Source: Ktedonobacter sp. SOSP1-85
GTDB lineage: Bacteria > Chloroflexota > Ktedonobacteria > Ktedonobacterales > Ktedonobacteraceae
NCBI RefSeq assembly: GCF_016587415.1
Contig: NZ_BNJI01000001.1
Span: 5,557,501-5,621,500, forward strand
Reading direction: 5' to 3'
DNA: 64,000 nucleotides
Position numbers and translations under genes: made by a program. Each line of letters begins with the position of its first letter. The stretch's first letter is position 1. Under the pieces are notes generated by a model. It saw nothing but the letters and a program-made list of their open reading frames with translations, did no database searches and was not told the origin of the DNA. Shown here piece by piece: positions 12,821 through 23,155 of the stretch.

Positions 12821-15135
12821 GCAAACAGCTACAACGTCCGCCTTCGGCGGCTACCCAGGAGAGTGACCTCTGGCTCCAGCATTTGCAGCGCCGTGTGATG
12901 CTGCTTCTCTTGCGCCATGACCAGAAACTGTTTCAGGGACAGTTTCGCACCTTCTATGTGGGGAGTAGTCTCCCCACACTGCCGCTTTTGCAGTTCTATG
13001 ATCGCTACCTCAAATTGCAGCTATTCAGCGCGGAACTGCTCGATGATATCCTGCCTCGTGTGCGGCGACAGTGGAGTCTGCAAACCAGCCAGCTCGCGCT
13101 CAATGAGGAAGCGCCCGTGCGTGGAGAGATCGACTGGTCACGCACCATCGCGCGAACGCTGGCCGAAGCACCGGATCAACCGCCGTTGCGCTTTGATACG
13201 CGCCTGCGCCAGCAGAGCATGCATATCCCCGAGAATGTGCTGGTCGTCGCCATTCTCCTGCGTTATCGCCAGTTGGTGCAGGGAACATTGCGCGACGATC
13301 AGCGCGAGGAGATGCTCACTAGCCAGGAGCGCCAGCAGCTTGTCAGTCTTGATGAGCGACTTGAGCGCGAACTGGCGACCCCCCATACGCGCGCCCTGGC
13401 GGAAGATGCCCGTAAGGCCGACCTGGATACCCTGATGCCCCAGGTCAGCGCGCAACTGCGTCCAGGAAGCAACCCTTATCGTGATCTGATGGCCTGGTGG
13501 GAGCAGGTAAGCAGCCTCTACATTGGCGCTACGGGTAACAGTGCCGATCAGCAGCGGCACCTGACCCTGCTCTCCAGGCGTAGAGATGCACAGATGGCCC
13601 AGTGGCTGTATGAGCTCTGGTTGGCCCTCGAACTCCTGACCTTCTTTCAAGAGATGCCTGAAGCCCAACTAAGTGACGTCGAGGTGAGCTGTAATCAACT
13701 ACGCTGGCGCTTTACCTGGCAGGAGCGGCGTTTCCATTTTCATTTTCAGCGCCAACTCTCACCCAGCAATGATGGTGAAGCATCTGCCTGGCAGAATATT
13801 CCTGTATCGCAGCCCAGCTTCACCATTATGCGTGAACATCCATTAAAAGTGGAGCACAAAGGCACACTCATCTGGAAGGAGCCGCCTTTTGTTCTGTCCG
13901 CGGTCTATCCAGCACCAGAGCAGGCCGAGGCACGCCTGGGAGAGGCTATCCAGCGCCTGTTGGGTCTGATGCAGGTACAGCGCGCACCTCAGGGAGCCCT
14001 GTGTTGCCCTATTGTGGCTGCGCCCGAGCCAGGTCAGCAGATCTCCGGGACTGTGAGACCAGATGAGAGGCAATATGTGAACAGCGCCAGCGTTCACACC
14101 TCACTTACGCTCTATAAGCTCACACCTGACTTGCCCGGTGATCGCCTTCAAGAGCGCCTGCGTGCCATACTCGATCAGGCAATAGCCTCCCTACCCGAAC
14201 GTGCCGCGCCAGCCTGCCATGGTTTCATGCTGGATGTCGATAGTATCAACGATAGTAATGATCGACTCCAAGAGTTTGACACTGTCTGTCCTAAACCCCA
14301 TATAGGGCCGGGCATTTTTGATTTAGTACATAGCAATCATCACTGTGGCAGAGATCCTCGTGTCTGTCACATCGTTGGTCAAGTAGCTCTTCCACCTAGA
14401 GTTGTTCGTGTTTTGAACATGGATGACCTGAAATTGCAAATTGATAAACTTCGTGAATATGGAGCTGCCTCTCTGCTTCAGATAAGTGACGCGGACCATG
14501 AAAATGTAGCTGAACAACTGAGCAGCCAGATTTTGCAAAGTGTTGGTACAATGGTTGAGCAGTACTTTGAGAAGCATGGAGATGTGCAATCACAGGAGAA
14601 ATATTTGCGCGAAGTTTTTGGCGATTATTGGAAGCACCAATCGCGTTCACTAGCTGAAGAAACCAGACATATTCTTCTTAGTGGAGAATATGTCTGGGAT
14701 GAATACGAGAAATCAGGGTTGAAAGATTGGGCTGCACCTGCTATTCAATATTGTCGGGCTTTGGAGAGGGAGATAAAGCATCGAATTTATGCTCCCAAAA
14801 GGTTTGATTATACAATAAAGGAAAAAAGTTGGACTCTTGGTACTCCAAAGCGTTTATACGAGCATCGTAAGGATGTAAGAGGCGATGATCGTTCCAATTG
14901 GGATTTGATGGTAGAAGTTGCATCTCTCTCAGGTGTATCACCCAAAGATTTTGAAACTGTTATGAAGAGGTTATATGACGAGCAGGTGTCTAACGCGCGA
15001 AATGATTTGGCTCATGGTAAGCCAATAGACAAGCAAAGGGCAAGAAAGCTACGAGAAATTATTATAGGTCACAAAGGGAATGGCATCCTTTGCTGGATAG
15101 CTGAAAATCTTGATCCAGCTAGGGAGCCGTATTAG
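12817..15135 (+). CDS. McrC-like (DUF2357-like) protein with C-terminal HEPN domain
   Basis: 772 residues, translated from an ATGA overlap with the McrB-like gene. The N-terminal half has McrC/DUF2357-style features (GEIDWSRTIAR near 109-119, IPENVLVVAILLRY near 145). Where McrC would have its PD-(D/E)XK core, I see QPSFTIMRE and PFVLSAVYP, in which the expected acidic and lysine residues appear replaced. The last 120 residues carry a HEPN pattern: an early helix with RALEREIKHRIY and later NARNDLAHGKPID, giving the R-x4-H ribonuclease motif at about R728-H733. From about 14230 the DNA becomes AT-rich, so the HEPN half looks recently acquired. I infer an McrBC variant whose effector is an RNase rather than a DNase. 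Confidence 0.8.
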   Translation: MSKQLQRPPSAATQESDLWLQHLQRRVMLLLLRHDQKLFQGQFRTFYVGSSLPTLPLLQFYDRYLKLQLFSAELLDDILPRVRRQWSLQTSQLALNEEAPVRGEIDWSRTIARTLAEAPDQPPLRFDTRLRQQSMHIPENVLVVAILLRYRQLVQGTLRDDQREEMLTSQERQQLVSLDERLERELATPHTRALAEDARKADLDTLMPQVSAQLRPGSNPYRDLMAWWEQVSSLYIGATGNSADQQRHLTLLSRRRDAQMAQWLYELWLALELLTFFQEMPEAQLSDVEVSCNQLRWRFTWQERRFHFHFQRQLSPSNDGEASAWQNIPVSQPSFTIMREHPLKVEHKGTLIWKEPPFVLSAVYPAPEQAEARLGEAIQRLLGLMQVQRAPQGALCCPIVAAPEPGQQISGTVRPDERQYVNSASVHTSLTLYKLTPDLPGDRLQERLRAILDQAIASLPERAAPACHGFMLDVDSINDSNDRLQEFDTVCPKPHIGPGIFDLVHSNHHCGRDPRVCHIVGQVALPPRVVRVLNMDDLKLQIDKLREYGAASLLQISDADHENVAEQLSSQILQSVGTMVEQYFEKHGDVQSQEKYLREVFGDYWKHQSRSLAEETRHILLSGEYVWDEYEKSGLKDWAAPAIQYCRALEREIKHRIYAPKRFDYTIKEKSWTLGTPKRLYEHRKDVRGDDRSNWDLMVEVASLSGVSPKDFETVMKRLYDEQVSNARNDLAHGKPIDKQRARKLREIIIGHKGNGILCWIAENLDPAREPY

Positions 15136-15184
15136 TAAGGATAATAGAGACGCGCTTTGATAAAGCGCGTCTCTATTATCCTTA
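15136..15184. terminator. Perfect hairpin between convergent genes
   Basis: Arms 15136-15158 and 15162-15184 are perfectly complementary over 23 bases with a 3-base loop. It starts right after the stop of the McrC-like gene and contains the stop codon of the convergent DUF262 gene. No T-run is present on either strand, but position and symmetry fit a bidirectional terminator or insulator. Confidence 0.7.
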
Positions 15185-17026
15185 CTGCAACTCCTGATCA
15201 AAGCGGTTGGGGCTCCATATTTGCTCACAGATGAGCTGATACAAGCGCTGGCGCTCATCAAGATCCTCTTTAGTAAACGTTTCATGGGGTCGGAAGGGTA
15301 GCCCGCTCTGTTCTACAAAGTGTAAGAAAGATGGATTGTTCTGGTAGCAGAGAGGGTGGAGTGACCTGGCCAGGAGGTTTTGCCCGTAATAATGATCCAT
15401 TTTTTCGCTGTAAGATTTATCGCCAAAGCTTTGATTGAAGCCTCGAGGAAGTAAGAGCAGTCCACCGAAGCGGCTGCGATATATGTCAAAATCTTCTTTA
15501 TTGGGAATTTCTTCCTGGTGATAGCTATACTTGTTTGACCAGATATGCTCTATCTCAAAGGGCTTTTTAATTGTTTTTGAGGTGTATGCAACAAAGCTTG
15601 ATTCAATGCCGCATTGTGTCTCAATATAGTGTGTCATTCTCGCAAGAATATGATGAATGTACCTTTTGCTCCATAGGTTCAAGCGGAACCATGGTACCAC
15701 GCCAGCAAAGGAGTTTTCCATAGTCACAACTTTTTGTTTCAGTAGTCTAGCTAGCGAATGAACATCAAGCTCTCTAATCTCTTTCATGAAATTGAACATA
15801 GTATAGACAATGGATGAGTAATCCATCGTTCGGAAGTTTACCGCACGCCTGGCAATGAAGATATCGAGGTACCCAGCTACTAATCGTATTTTGCGTTGTG
15901 TGGTATCAGCATCATCCTCCGATCTTAGTGGTGCGAGCAAGAGTGGATATTGGAGCGTGAAGTTATTGTGGGCATTGTAGTAAATGTATTCCATGCCAGG
16001 GGTAAGAGTCTCGGCAGCCTCTCGTATACGGATGTACTGGCTCGAGAAGAATTTCATTTGCTTTGTCACGAATTCAAGAAAATCTTCTGTGTTGTTTAAT
16101 TCAATAAATCGGCTCTGATCATGTACCCACTTGTGAAATGTTGTTCCGATAATGTCAAAGTCTCCTGGAGTACTCCCTTTTTTTCGTTCGCGAATAGTAG
16201 ATGCGTATTTTGCGCGTAGCCAGGCCTTAAAGAAGTCAGCATCCTCTTCCTTCCCTGCTCGAGTTAGTTTGAAAATTTGCTCTTTCCAGAGACTATTAGC
16301 ACTTGCGCGCTCCTTTGAATCAGCAATATTGGCAAGGAGATAGCCCTTGAGCATATCAGTAGGACTCAGGCTCAGGCCACGATCATTCATGGTTTCGAAG
16401 ATGGTGTAGGCATCCTCGTCAGAGGAGGTAGTAATTTCAACCAGGTCCACATTCTCTTTAAGCCAATCGATAAAGTATGGAAGTCGGCCGTTTGCCAGGG
16501 TGGGAGGGAAATTGCTCTCAATATCGTCATAACGGGCCAGAATGTTGCGAATTGACTCGGATTCATTATTCACGTCAAAGCTGATCGCGTGCTGATTGTA
16601 AAGCGCTTCAATGCACATAGCTCGTTCATCGATATCCAGGTTGAAGGATTTCTTGCCATATTTCTCAGAGAAAATGAGCTTGCCAATGTCCACCTGTTCT
16701 GCTTCTGGACGATCTTGCTGGAGGTTATGCAAGTAGATCAGCAGTAACGTAATGGACGTTAGACGCTGTTGCCCATCGATAATAAACTTCTTGCCGTCGC
16801 GCGCGCTGACAATGATCGATCCCAGAAAGTAGTGCTTATAGTCTTCCACAGCGCTACGTGGATGACCTTCTTCATAATTATTGAGAAAATTAGCTTCTAG
16901 GTCCTCAAGCAACTCTATAATTTGTTTGGCTTCCCATTTGTATTCTCGCTGATAGTAGTCAACAGTGTATTTTTTGTTGCTGAGTAGGTCTGTAATAGAT
17001 TTTGCTTGGGCATCTATCTTGTTCAT
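15182..17026 (-). CDS. GmrSD-type restriction protein (DUF262 + DUF1524)
   Basis: 614 residues. The N-terminal DUF262 domain shows YYQREYKW (24-31) and the nucleotide-binding signature DGQQR (84-88). The C-terminal DUF1524 HNH-type nuclease shows IEHIWSNKY near residue 490 and LLLLPRGFNQSFGDKSYSEK. Single-chain GmrSD enzymes cleave DNA with sugar-modified cytosines in an NTP-dependent way. It faces the McrBC-like pair tail to tail, consistent with a cluster of modification-dependent restriction systems. The ATG at 17026 precedes a typical N-terminus. Confidence 0.9.
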   Translation of the reverse strand: MNKIDAQAKSITDLLSNKKYTVDYYQREYKWEAKQIIELLEDLEANFLNNYEEGHPRSAVEDYKHYFLGSIIVSARDGKKFIIDGQQRLTSITLLLIYLHNLQQDRPEAEQVDIGKLIFSEKYGKKSFNLDIDERAMCIEALYNQHAISFDVNNESESIRNILARYDDIESNFPPTLANGRLPYFIDWLKENVDLVEITTSSDEDAYTIFETMNDRGLSLSPTDMLKGYLLANIADSKERASANSLWKEQIFKLTRAGKEEDADFFKAWLRAKYASTIRERKKGSTPGDFDIIGTTFHKWVHDQSRFIELNNTEDFLEFVTKQMKFFSSQYIRIREAAETLTPGMEYIYYNAHNNFTLQYPLLLAPLRSEDDADTTQRKIRLVAGYLDIFIARRAVNFRTMDYSSIVYTMFNFMKEIRELDVHSLARLLKQKVVTMENSFAGVVPWFRLNLWSKRYIHHILARMTHYIETQCGIESSFVAYTSKTIKKPFEIEHIWSNKYSYHQEEIPNKEDFDIYRSRFGGLLLLPRGFNQSFGDKSYSEKMDHYYGQNLLARSLHPLCYQNNPSFLHFVEQSGLPFRPHETFTKEDLDERQRLYQLICEQIWSPNRFDQELQ

Positions 17027-17253
17027 GCTGGCGCTTCTGTTCCTTCTTCAAGACGTTATTTAACAATAGGAACCTTTTGAACTTTTAATATAGTATCACA
17101 TTAGGCAGGTGGATAGGAAAACTCCTGTGTAAAGGATTAGGGCGTATTTTAAAGCACATCGTAGGGTATATGCGTGCAAAAACTCGTTTTAAAAAGAGAT
17201 TATCTGGTAAGCATCTCTCTTTGAAGTGAGTGATATTTTACTCCCTTATCAAT

Positions 17254-17295
17254 GCGCCAAGGCCAGTTGCTTACCTAAGTAACTGGCCTTGGCGC
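17254..17295. terminator. Hairpin downstream of the superfamily 1 helicase gene
   Basis: Perfect 15-base arms (17254-17268, 17281-17295; GCGCCAAGGCCAGTT and its complement). It sits about 30 bases beyond the stop codon at 17325 and between genes read in the same direction (-). The following bases are not T-rich, so efficiency is uncertain. Confidence 0.6.
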
Positions 17296-17324
17296 TGATA
17301 TATGTGGGACTGCAAAGGGAGTCT

Positions 17325-20300
17325 CTATTTCTTCCCGGTTTGCCATTGCATGCGCAGTGCAGCGGCCTCTCGCAGGATGCGAGCCTGGAGCTCCTTCCCG
17401 TCTGCGCTCACAGGTTGCGTTGCCGTACTGTGATTGGTGGGAGGGATGCCTAGCGAACGCAGGCGGGAGAAGACGGGCACCATGGCCTGGTCGGGATTGC
17501 GGAAGAAATGACTGCCGCGAATACGCACGAAGCGCCACCCCAGGCGTTCCAGGATCGCCTGCCTCGCCATATCCTCTTCGAGCTTCTCGAGAGGATGCCA
17601 GCGATCGCCGTCGCACTCTACCGCCAGGCGTTGACCGTTGCCTTCGACGACAAGGTCGATGCGATAGGCGCCGACCGGCCACTGTGAAACCACGCGATAG
17701 CCAGCCTGCATCAGTCGGCTCAGGACCTGTCGCTCAAACTCGGAATCCACCTTGTGTTCTTGTTCCGCAAGGCTTGCCATGAGGTGCTCTGGATTCTGGG
17801 CATAGAGAATAAGGCGTTTGCGAATATCGCCATCTTTCAGGTCGATGTGGGGATCCAGCGAATGGACGACCCAGAGCTGGTCGCGCGCGCGGCTCGCCGC
17901 GACATTGAAGCGCTTCTTGTACATGTACTCGAAGGCGTCTTCACTTCTGAGCGAGAGCGGCCCATCGCCTTTGGGGGTGTCCACCAGCGAGAGGAAGATC
18001 ACATCGCGCTCATCTCCCTGAAACTGGGCGGGACTAACGCAGAGGATCTGATGGCGGGTATATTCCGTGACCGAGAGATGTTGACGCAACAAGCTGTCGA
18101 TGCAGAGTGCCTGTTTGTCGGCGACCATTGAGATGGCTCCAAAGGTTGCGTCCTCGTATTCAGGCTGTTGGCTCGCAGCAATGATGAAAGAGGCAATGGC
18201 CTGCGCCTCCGGCTCGTTGACTTGCCCGGCTGTGTCAAATGCCTGTACACGATGGGCAATGGTTGCCGGTCTGCGTTGTACCTCACTGTCATCGCGCAAT
18301 GGTTTGATCTTGCCGTTGTAGGACATCATATTGCTGAACTGGATGATAGGGGAAACGCAACGGAAGTGCTCTTGCAGGCAGACAGGCTCAAATGTGGTCT
18401 TGGCCAGGGCGTAAATGGAGAGGCGCCCATCATAGATGGATGCCAGGGGAATGCCCTGGAGGTGCTCGTTGATGAGCTTGTCTACCTGCTCAAGCTTCTG
18501 CCCCACATCGATGGGAGTGACCTGTTCATCGTCGCCCACGACCACAATTTGTTTGGCCATATAGATCGCGGCCAGGGCTTTGATGTCAGCCTGGCTGGCC
18601 TCATCGATAATGATGACATCAAAGCTGTTGCGGCGGGGATCAAAGTTTTGCACCACCCGGCTCAGCGGCATGATCCAGACGGGAACGGCGGTTTGACAGA
18701 CGGGCATGAGGCGACGCGCCTCCGCGAGGAGTTGCGCGGCACGCTTGCCTGTGCCTTTGCCAACCTTGCGCATAATCTCTTTCCAGCCCTGGAGGGCGCG
18801 CCGCTGTTCTAAGCTCGTGCGACGTACCTGAGCCGCCCAGGCCTTCTTTTCCACCAGTTCCGCTGTCGCAGTATGAATGTTCTGGCTTAAGTGCAGGCAG
18901 CGCTCCTGGAGTTGCTCCAGTGAGGCCTTCGAGCGGCGCTCAAGGGCATCCTGCAATTGCCTCCAATGCCAGGCTTCTTGTGGATCTGTCGGAAGTGCTC
19001 GCTGCCCGTGGATGCCGTCTCGCTGGCGAATGGCGGCGGCCCAGCCAGGCGCACATTTTCCTAGTTTCTCCAGGAGGCTATGGCGAGTACGTAACTCACT
19101 CTGTCGTTCATGAAGTTCGACGAGGCGTTCAATGGCTTCACGATAGGCATGAGGCAGATAGCCTTTAATGGCGCCGCGTAGTCGCTGCACCACTTCCGCA
19201 TGCGTTTGCGACTGGCTACTTTGATCAAGGACACGGAGTAAGCCCATAAAGTGGGCCTCATTGGCCTGATAGAGGCGGCGATTGATCTCTGCTGCCAGGA
19301 TTGGCGGTAACTTTTCTTGGACGGCGTCAGAAAGACGCATGAGCTCTCCATGCTCAGACAAGTTTACTGGCATTTCTGCCAGGATCGTCTCCCACTGAAG
19401 GCCATAGCGTTTAAGTTCTTGTTCAAGTGGCGTCCAGGTGGCGTCAAACCAGGAGAGGCATTGCTGTAATTGATAGATGTACTGTCTGCATACCTTTTCT
19501 GGTTCTCTCCCCAATGCGGCTGCATCTGCGGCACCGAGAACCGACATCTGTCGCTGCCAGCGTCCGGCTAACTCCTTGCGGACATTCATCAGACGCACAA
19601 ACAGGAGCAGCGTGAGAAAATGCTCTTTCGTCTCCGGGCGTTGCCCTTTGATCTGTACCTGCTCGATCAGTGTCTTCCAATCGCGATGGAGAAGTAGTGT
19701 CATCCCTTTGAGGCGCCCACTATGCTCAACATGCTTCAGAATGTCGTCGAGAGCGCGCTCTGTTTGCGGTGAGAAGGCGCTCTCTGGCACAGAGGGGTCG
19801 TACTCCAGGAGGAGTGGTTGGGCCTGGAGCGCAACGCTTTCAACCTGCTCGATCTTAGCAATGAGATCATCCCATATTTGACGGTTAGCGCCACCTGCAC
19901 GTCCGGCGGCGATGGCTGTCAGGCGCCAGCGTTGCTCCTGGTTTGAAGCTTTGAGGGGTTCCAGGGCCTGGATCAGGCGATGTTGCAGCTGCTGGAAATC
20001 TTCTATGGATGGGCTGTGAGGTGTTTCTATCCAGACATCACGGCGAAAATCCAGCTGCTCTTTGATAAGGTGCTCGTGTTCCTGTACCCATTGATCGAAG
20101 TCTACAGGAGATGCAAGGCTTTGAGGATTGGGTAGGCCAACCGCCATTTCACGCTCGTCCTGAGGCGTGACAGTTACATTGGTGCGATAGAGGCTGACTA
20201 TCTCCTCTGTTGTGAGTAGGAGAGAGGTATCGGGTGTGATGGGGGTTGGGATCCAGTTGTGGGTTGCACTATTGGCGGCTACATAGCGCGCTGCATCTGA

Positions 20301-21880
20301 AGGCGCATACGTTCGCCCATCGAGTACAATTTCTCGATATTCGCTCTGACGAGCCTCCAGGAGCTGCCCACGCGTTTTGCGGAGTTCCTCGATCAGGTCA
20401 ATACGTTGCTGCGTGAGTCCCCTGGCTTCTTGCTCAAGTGTATGCACATTGATAGAAGAGAGGCGCTCCGTAATCGTATCGATAGCTCGCTCCATCTCCT
20501 TACGGCTATCGTCTTCCAGAATACTGACGCAAAGGGGTTGGAGAGGCTCGACCACTTTCTCGCGCAATACTTTGAGCGCTTTCGATGTATGGCTTGTGAC
20601 GAGAGCACTTTTCCCTTGAGCTAGGAGATGTCCGAGCAGATTCGCAATGGTATGTGTCTTTCCTGTTCCCGGAGGGCCCTGAACAAGAACTGCGCCATAA
20701 TGGTCGAGGCGACGGGCGATCTCAAGCTGTTCCGTGTTTGCCGGTTTGCTGAAGAGAATGCGCTCATCTTCTCCGTTGGGTGAGGCCAGAAGCATGTCAG
20801 GCGAATTTTGTGTGTGGGACCCGCTATTCACCGCGTTGATGCCAGTTAGGCTGAGGAGGGAGTATGGAAGATCGTTCTGGTGAGGAATGTGCTCGAGAAT
20901 GGCTTCAAACGCGGTATTGTATCCGAGCGCGCGGCTCCGTAGGAAGATGACGGGATTGCGTGAAATAGATGGATATTGTCGATGAGTGCGTGGGCTGGGG
21001 TGTGAGATGAATTCACCACGAGGTGAAAGCAGGTTGATAAAACGCTTCAGAAATTGAGTAGTATCCTCATCTCCGAGTGGATGGACTGTATTTTGTTCAA
21101 ACTCTTGCCGCGCCCGACCAATCGCTGTGGTATTGATCTCGGGTAGTGTCTGCAGCACGGATGTGTAGAACTCAGGCGCATGCTCTGTCGTGCTTAGCGT
21201 AAATTCTGGAATCTGTGCATTGAAAGTAAGCTGCAGGCGGATCAGCAAAATAGGGTGGTAGACGCCGTTCTGGGTTCTGGCTGGATCCCAGTCGAGAATG
21301 CCATCACCTAGGATAAGTTCTACCCGTTCTGCCTCTCGCTCCAGCTGAGCGCGTAGCGCATATAGCTGGTCAAAGACCTCCATTGCCTTGCGGGCGGGCT
21401 GCTCTGTTTTGACCCATTGCTCGCGAACGGCCTGCCATTGTTTTAGCTGCTGTTCTCTTTTAGGGTTCTCGTTAAATTTAGGTGTTATTGTACTATTAAG
21501 TCGCACTTGCCCATCGATGTTCTGCCAGCCATTTTCTAACCAGGGGAGTATCTCTTTGGGGGGGACTGGAGGATCAGTGAGCGTTGGTCGTTTGACCTTT
21601 AAGATAAGTTATCGCTGCCAGACTCTGCTGCTTTTCTGTTGTCACTGAGCCTTGTTTGCTGATGTGTTGAGAGGGAAGAGGTGGTATCCTCTTCTCCGCT
21701 ACTGATGCCAAGGCGAATGCAGGAGTGAACTGGAAGATTATTGAGCCAGAGTGACCATGATTGTTTCTCAACATCTTGCTGTACTGGATTTTGTAGGTGA
21801 TTAAAGGCTTGCGCATAACGGAAGATTTGGAAGAGCTTGGAGCGCGCTTCCTGCGCAGTCGTATCGGTTTGTGATAGCAC
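17325..21880 (-). pseudogene. Superfamily 1 helicase with C-terminal PD-(D/E)XK nuclease, apparent frameshift near the N-terminus
   Basis: The long frame (from GTG 21506) gives 1393 residues: Walker A GPPGTGKT near 278, motif II IIIDEAS near 967, VVVGDDEQVTP after it, and a C-terminal vsr/DUF559-like nuclease (YRIDLVVEG, LAVECDGDRWH near 1300). Coding-like residues continue upstream of 21506 (LKVKRPTLTDPPVPPKEIL) to a TAA at 21611-21609. The expected N-terminus (KLFQIFRYAQAFNHLQNPVQ) is found in the next frame from GTG 21880, preceded by AGGAAAGGA. One missing base near 21606-21612 joins them. Either the gene is broken, the sequence has an error, or recoding occurs. Such helicase-nucleases are common in defence islands. 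Confidence 0.82.
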
Positions 21881-21980
21881 CAATTGTCCTTTCCTTCTCT
21901 CTTGGTAGGATGTGATGTGGAGGAGGCAAAAAGTACATAAAAAAATTTTGATAGTTATTAGAAATAAAAACAAACGCAAG

Positions 21981-22253
21981 TGTTATGCATGGCTGAGTAT
22001 AGCAGAGATTCAGGAAGGTCGTAAATAGAAACTTATATTGTGTAATGCCAAATTATCCAGATGTCAATATAAGCAAGAATTGCATGTAATTTGTGCTCTG
22101 TGAGATCATGCTTGCAATATTTAGCCGTGGAGAATGTTCAATGCAGTGTCGTATGTCAATGTGATTAGCACGATGATTGGTGCGACGACCAGTAAGAAGA
22201 AGTGTTATTAGCTCTGGAAGAATCAAAGAATCGCCTGTGTGAGTGGGCGAAAT
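21981..22253. other. Intergenic stretch, no gene seen
   Basis: AT-rich sequence between the start of the helicase gene and the 3' end of the 5S rRNA gene. It should hold the promoter of the helicase gene (- strand), but I see no convincing -35/-10 pair or open frame. Confidence 0.5.
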
Positions 22254-22369
22254 AGCAGTGTCCTAATTTTTCATGGGGTTGCGCTCCTAGAGTATCGTTG
22301 GAGCTGAAGAGCTTAACTACTGTGTTCGGGATGGGAACGGATGCACCCTCTTCGCAATAACCACTGGTT
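22254..22369 (-). rRNA. rrf: 5S ribosomal RNA, isolated copy
   Basis: On the - strand the sequence contains the conserved core CCGTTCCCATCCCGAACAC followed by AGTAGTTAAGCTCTTCAGC and ends with TAGGACACTGC; CCAGTGG near the 5' end pairs with CACTG at the 3' end (helix I). Length about 116 bases fits. Ends are estimated from helix I. No 23S or 16S sequence flanks it in this window, so it is unlinked from the large rRNA genes here. Confidence 0.9.
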
Positions 22370-22502
22370 CACCTGCGCATTCAAACGTCTCCGATTGACG
22401 GGGAGAAGCTATCTTCACGTTTGCGGCTTATCAACGTTTTTGCCAATATCTCTTGCTGCAATTTCGTTCGTTTTCAACGAAGTAAAAGGGATACAATGCA
22501 CA

Positions 22503-22781
22503 TTATGATTTCTCTATCGTCGTTTTCATAGTGTCTTCTGCACTTTTCATCTTTCCCTGGCGTAGATTTACAACCGCATATAGGCCGCCGCATGTTGCCA
22601 GCACACCAGCACCAAAGAAGATAGTATCGATGGGGCCAATGGCTATGCCAACGATCTTCATGTGTAGCGTGTGCAGTGTGTTGCTATCCAGATAGCCTGC
22701 AAGGCCAACGGCAAGGATAGAGCAGAAGGCAAAGATGGGATTGGCCAATGTCATGACGCGCCCAGGCAACGACAATATCAT
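22503..22781 (-). CDS. Small membrane protein, unknown
   Basis: 92 residues with two hydrophobic segments (about 12-30 and 44-70), a charged C-terminal tail and no recognised family. The first ATG overlaps the sigma-like gene by about 98 bases and has no clear ribosome site; an internal ATG at about 22754 is also possible. It may be translated by coupling with the upstream gene, or be the altered end of it. Confidence 0.45.
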   Translation of the reverse strand: MILSLPGRVMTLANPIFAFCSILAVGLAGYLDSNTLHTLHMKIVGIAIGPIDTIFFGAGVLATCGGLYAVVNLRQGKMKSAEDTMKTTIEKS

Positions 22782-22974
22782 CCAGCGGATCAGGCGCGAT
22801 ACCCTTCCGTTGAGCCTGGCGTATTAAACATGGTTTTGCTGCTGCGAGCGTCTCTTCTAGAAAGGAAATCTGTAGTGAAGAGAATGCTTGCCATCGGTTG
22901 CGTTGGTCGCCCTCAGGAAGACGCTCTGAAGAATTTGTTGGATAATGAATACTCTCGGGCCATGTAGAAGCCAT
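22684..22974 (-). CDS. Truncated ECF sigma-factor-like protein
   Basis: 96 residues; the start at 22974 is fixed by GGAGAGGAGAG seven bases upstream. The segment from LEETLAAAKPCLIRQAQRKG to DPLDDIVV resembles the first helices of sigma-70 region 2, where the next residues would normally be QET and a core-binding helix. Here the match ends and the chain stops after 35 unrelated residues, so regions 2.3-4 are missing. A gene remnant or a short anti-sigma decoy is possible; assignment is by eye. Confidence 0.45.
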   Translation of the reverse strand: MASTWPESIHYPTNSSERLPEGDQRNRWQAFSSLQISFLEETLAAAKPCLIRQAQRKGIAPDPLDDIVVAWARHDIGQSHLCLLLYPCRWPCRLSG

Positions 22975-23155
22975 AAGGCTCTCCTCTCCATAATAGACGC
23001 TATTATTAGTATGGCATAAATTGGCTCGTTTCACTTATGCTATTTTTTGCGGCTATGTTGTTAAATGTGCGAGCGCTAAACTTTTACTTTGAGTGCTTAG
23101 TTGTGCGAAGTTTCTAGTATCATCGAAAGCTGGTTTGTGGGTTTTGTATATGCTG

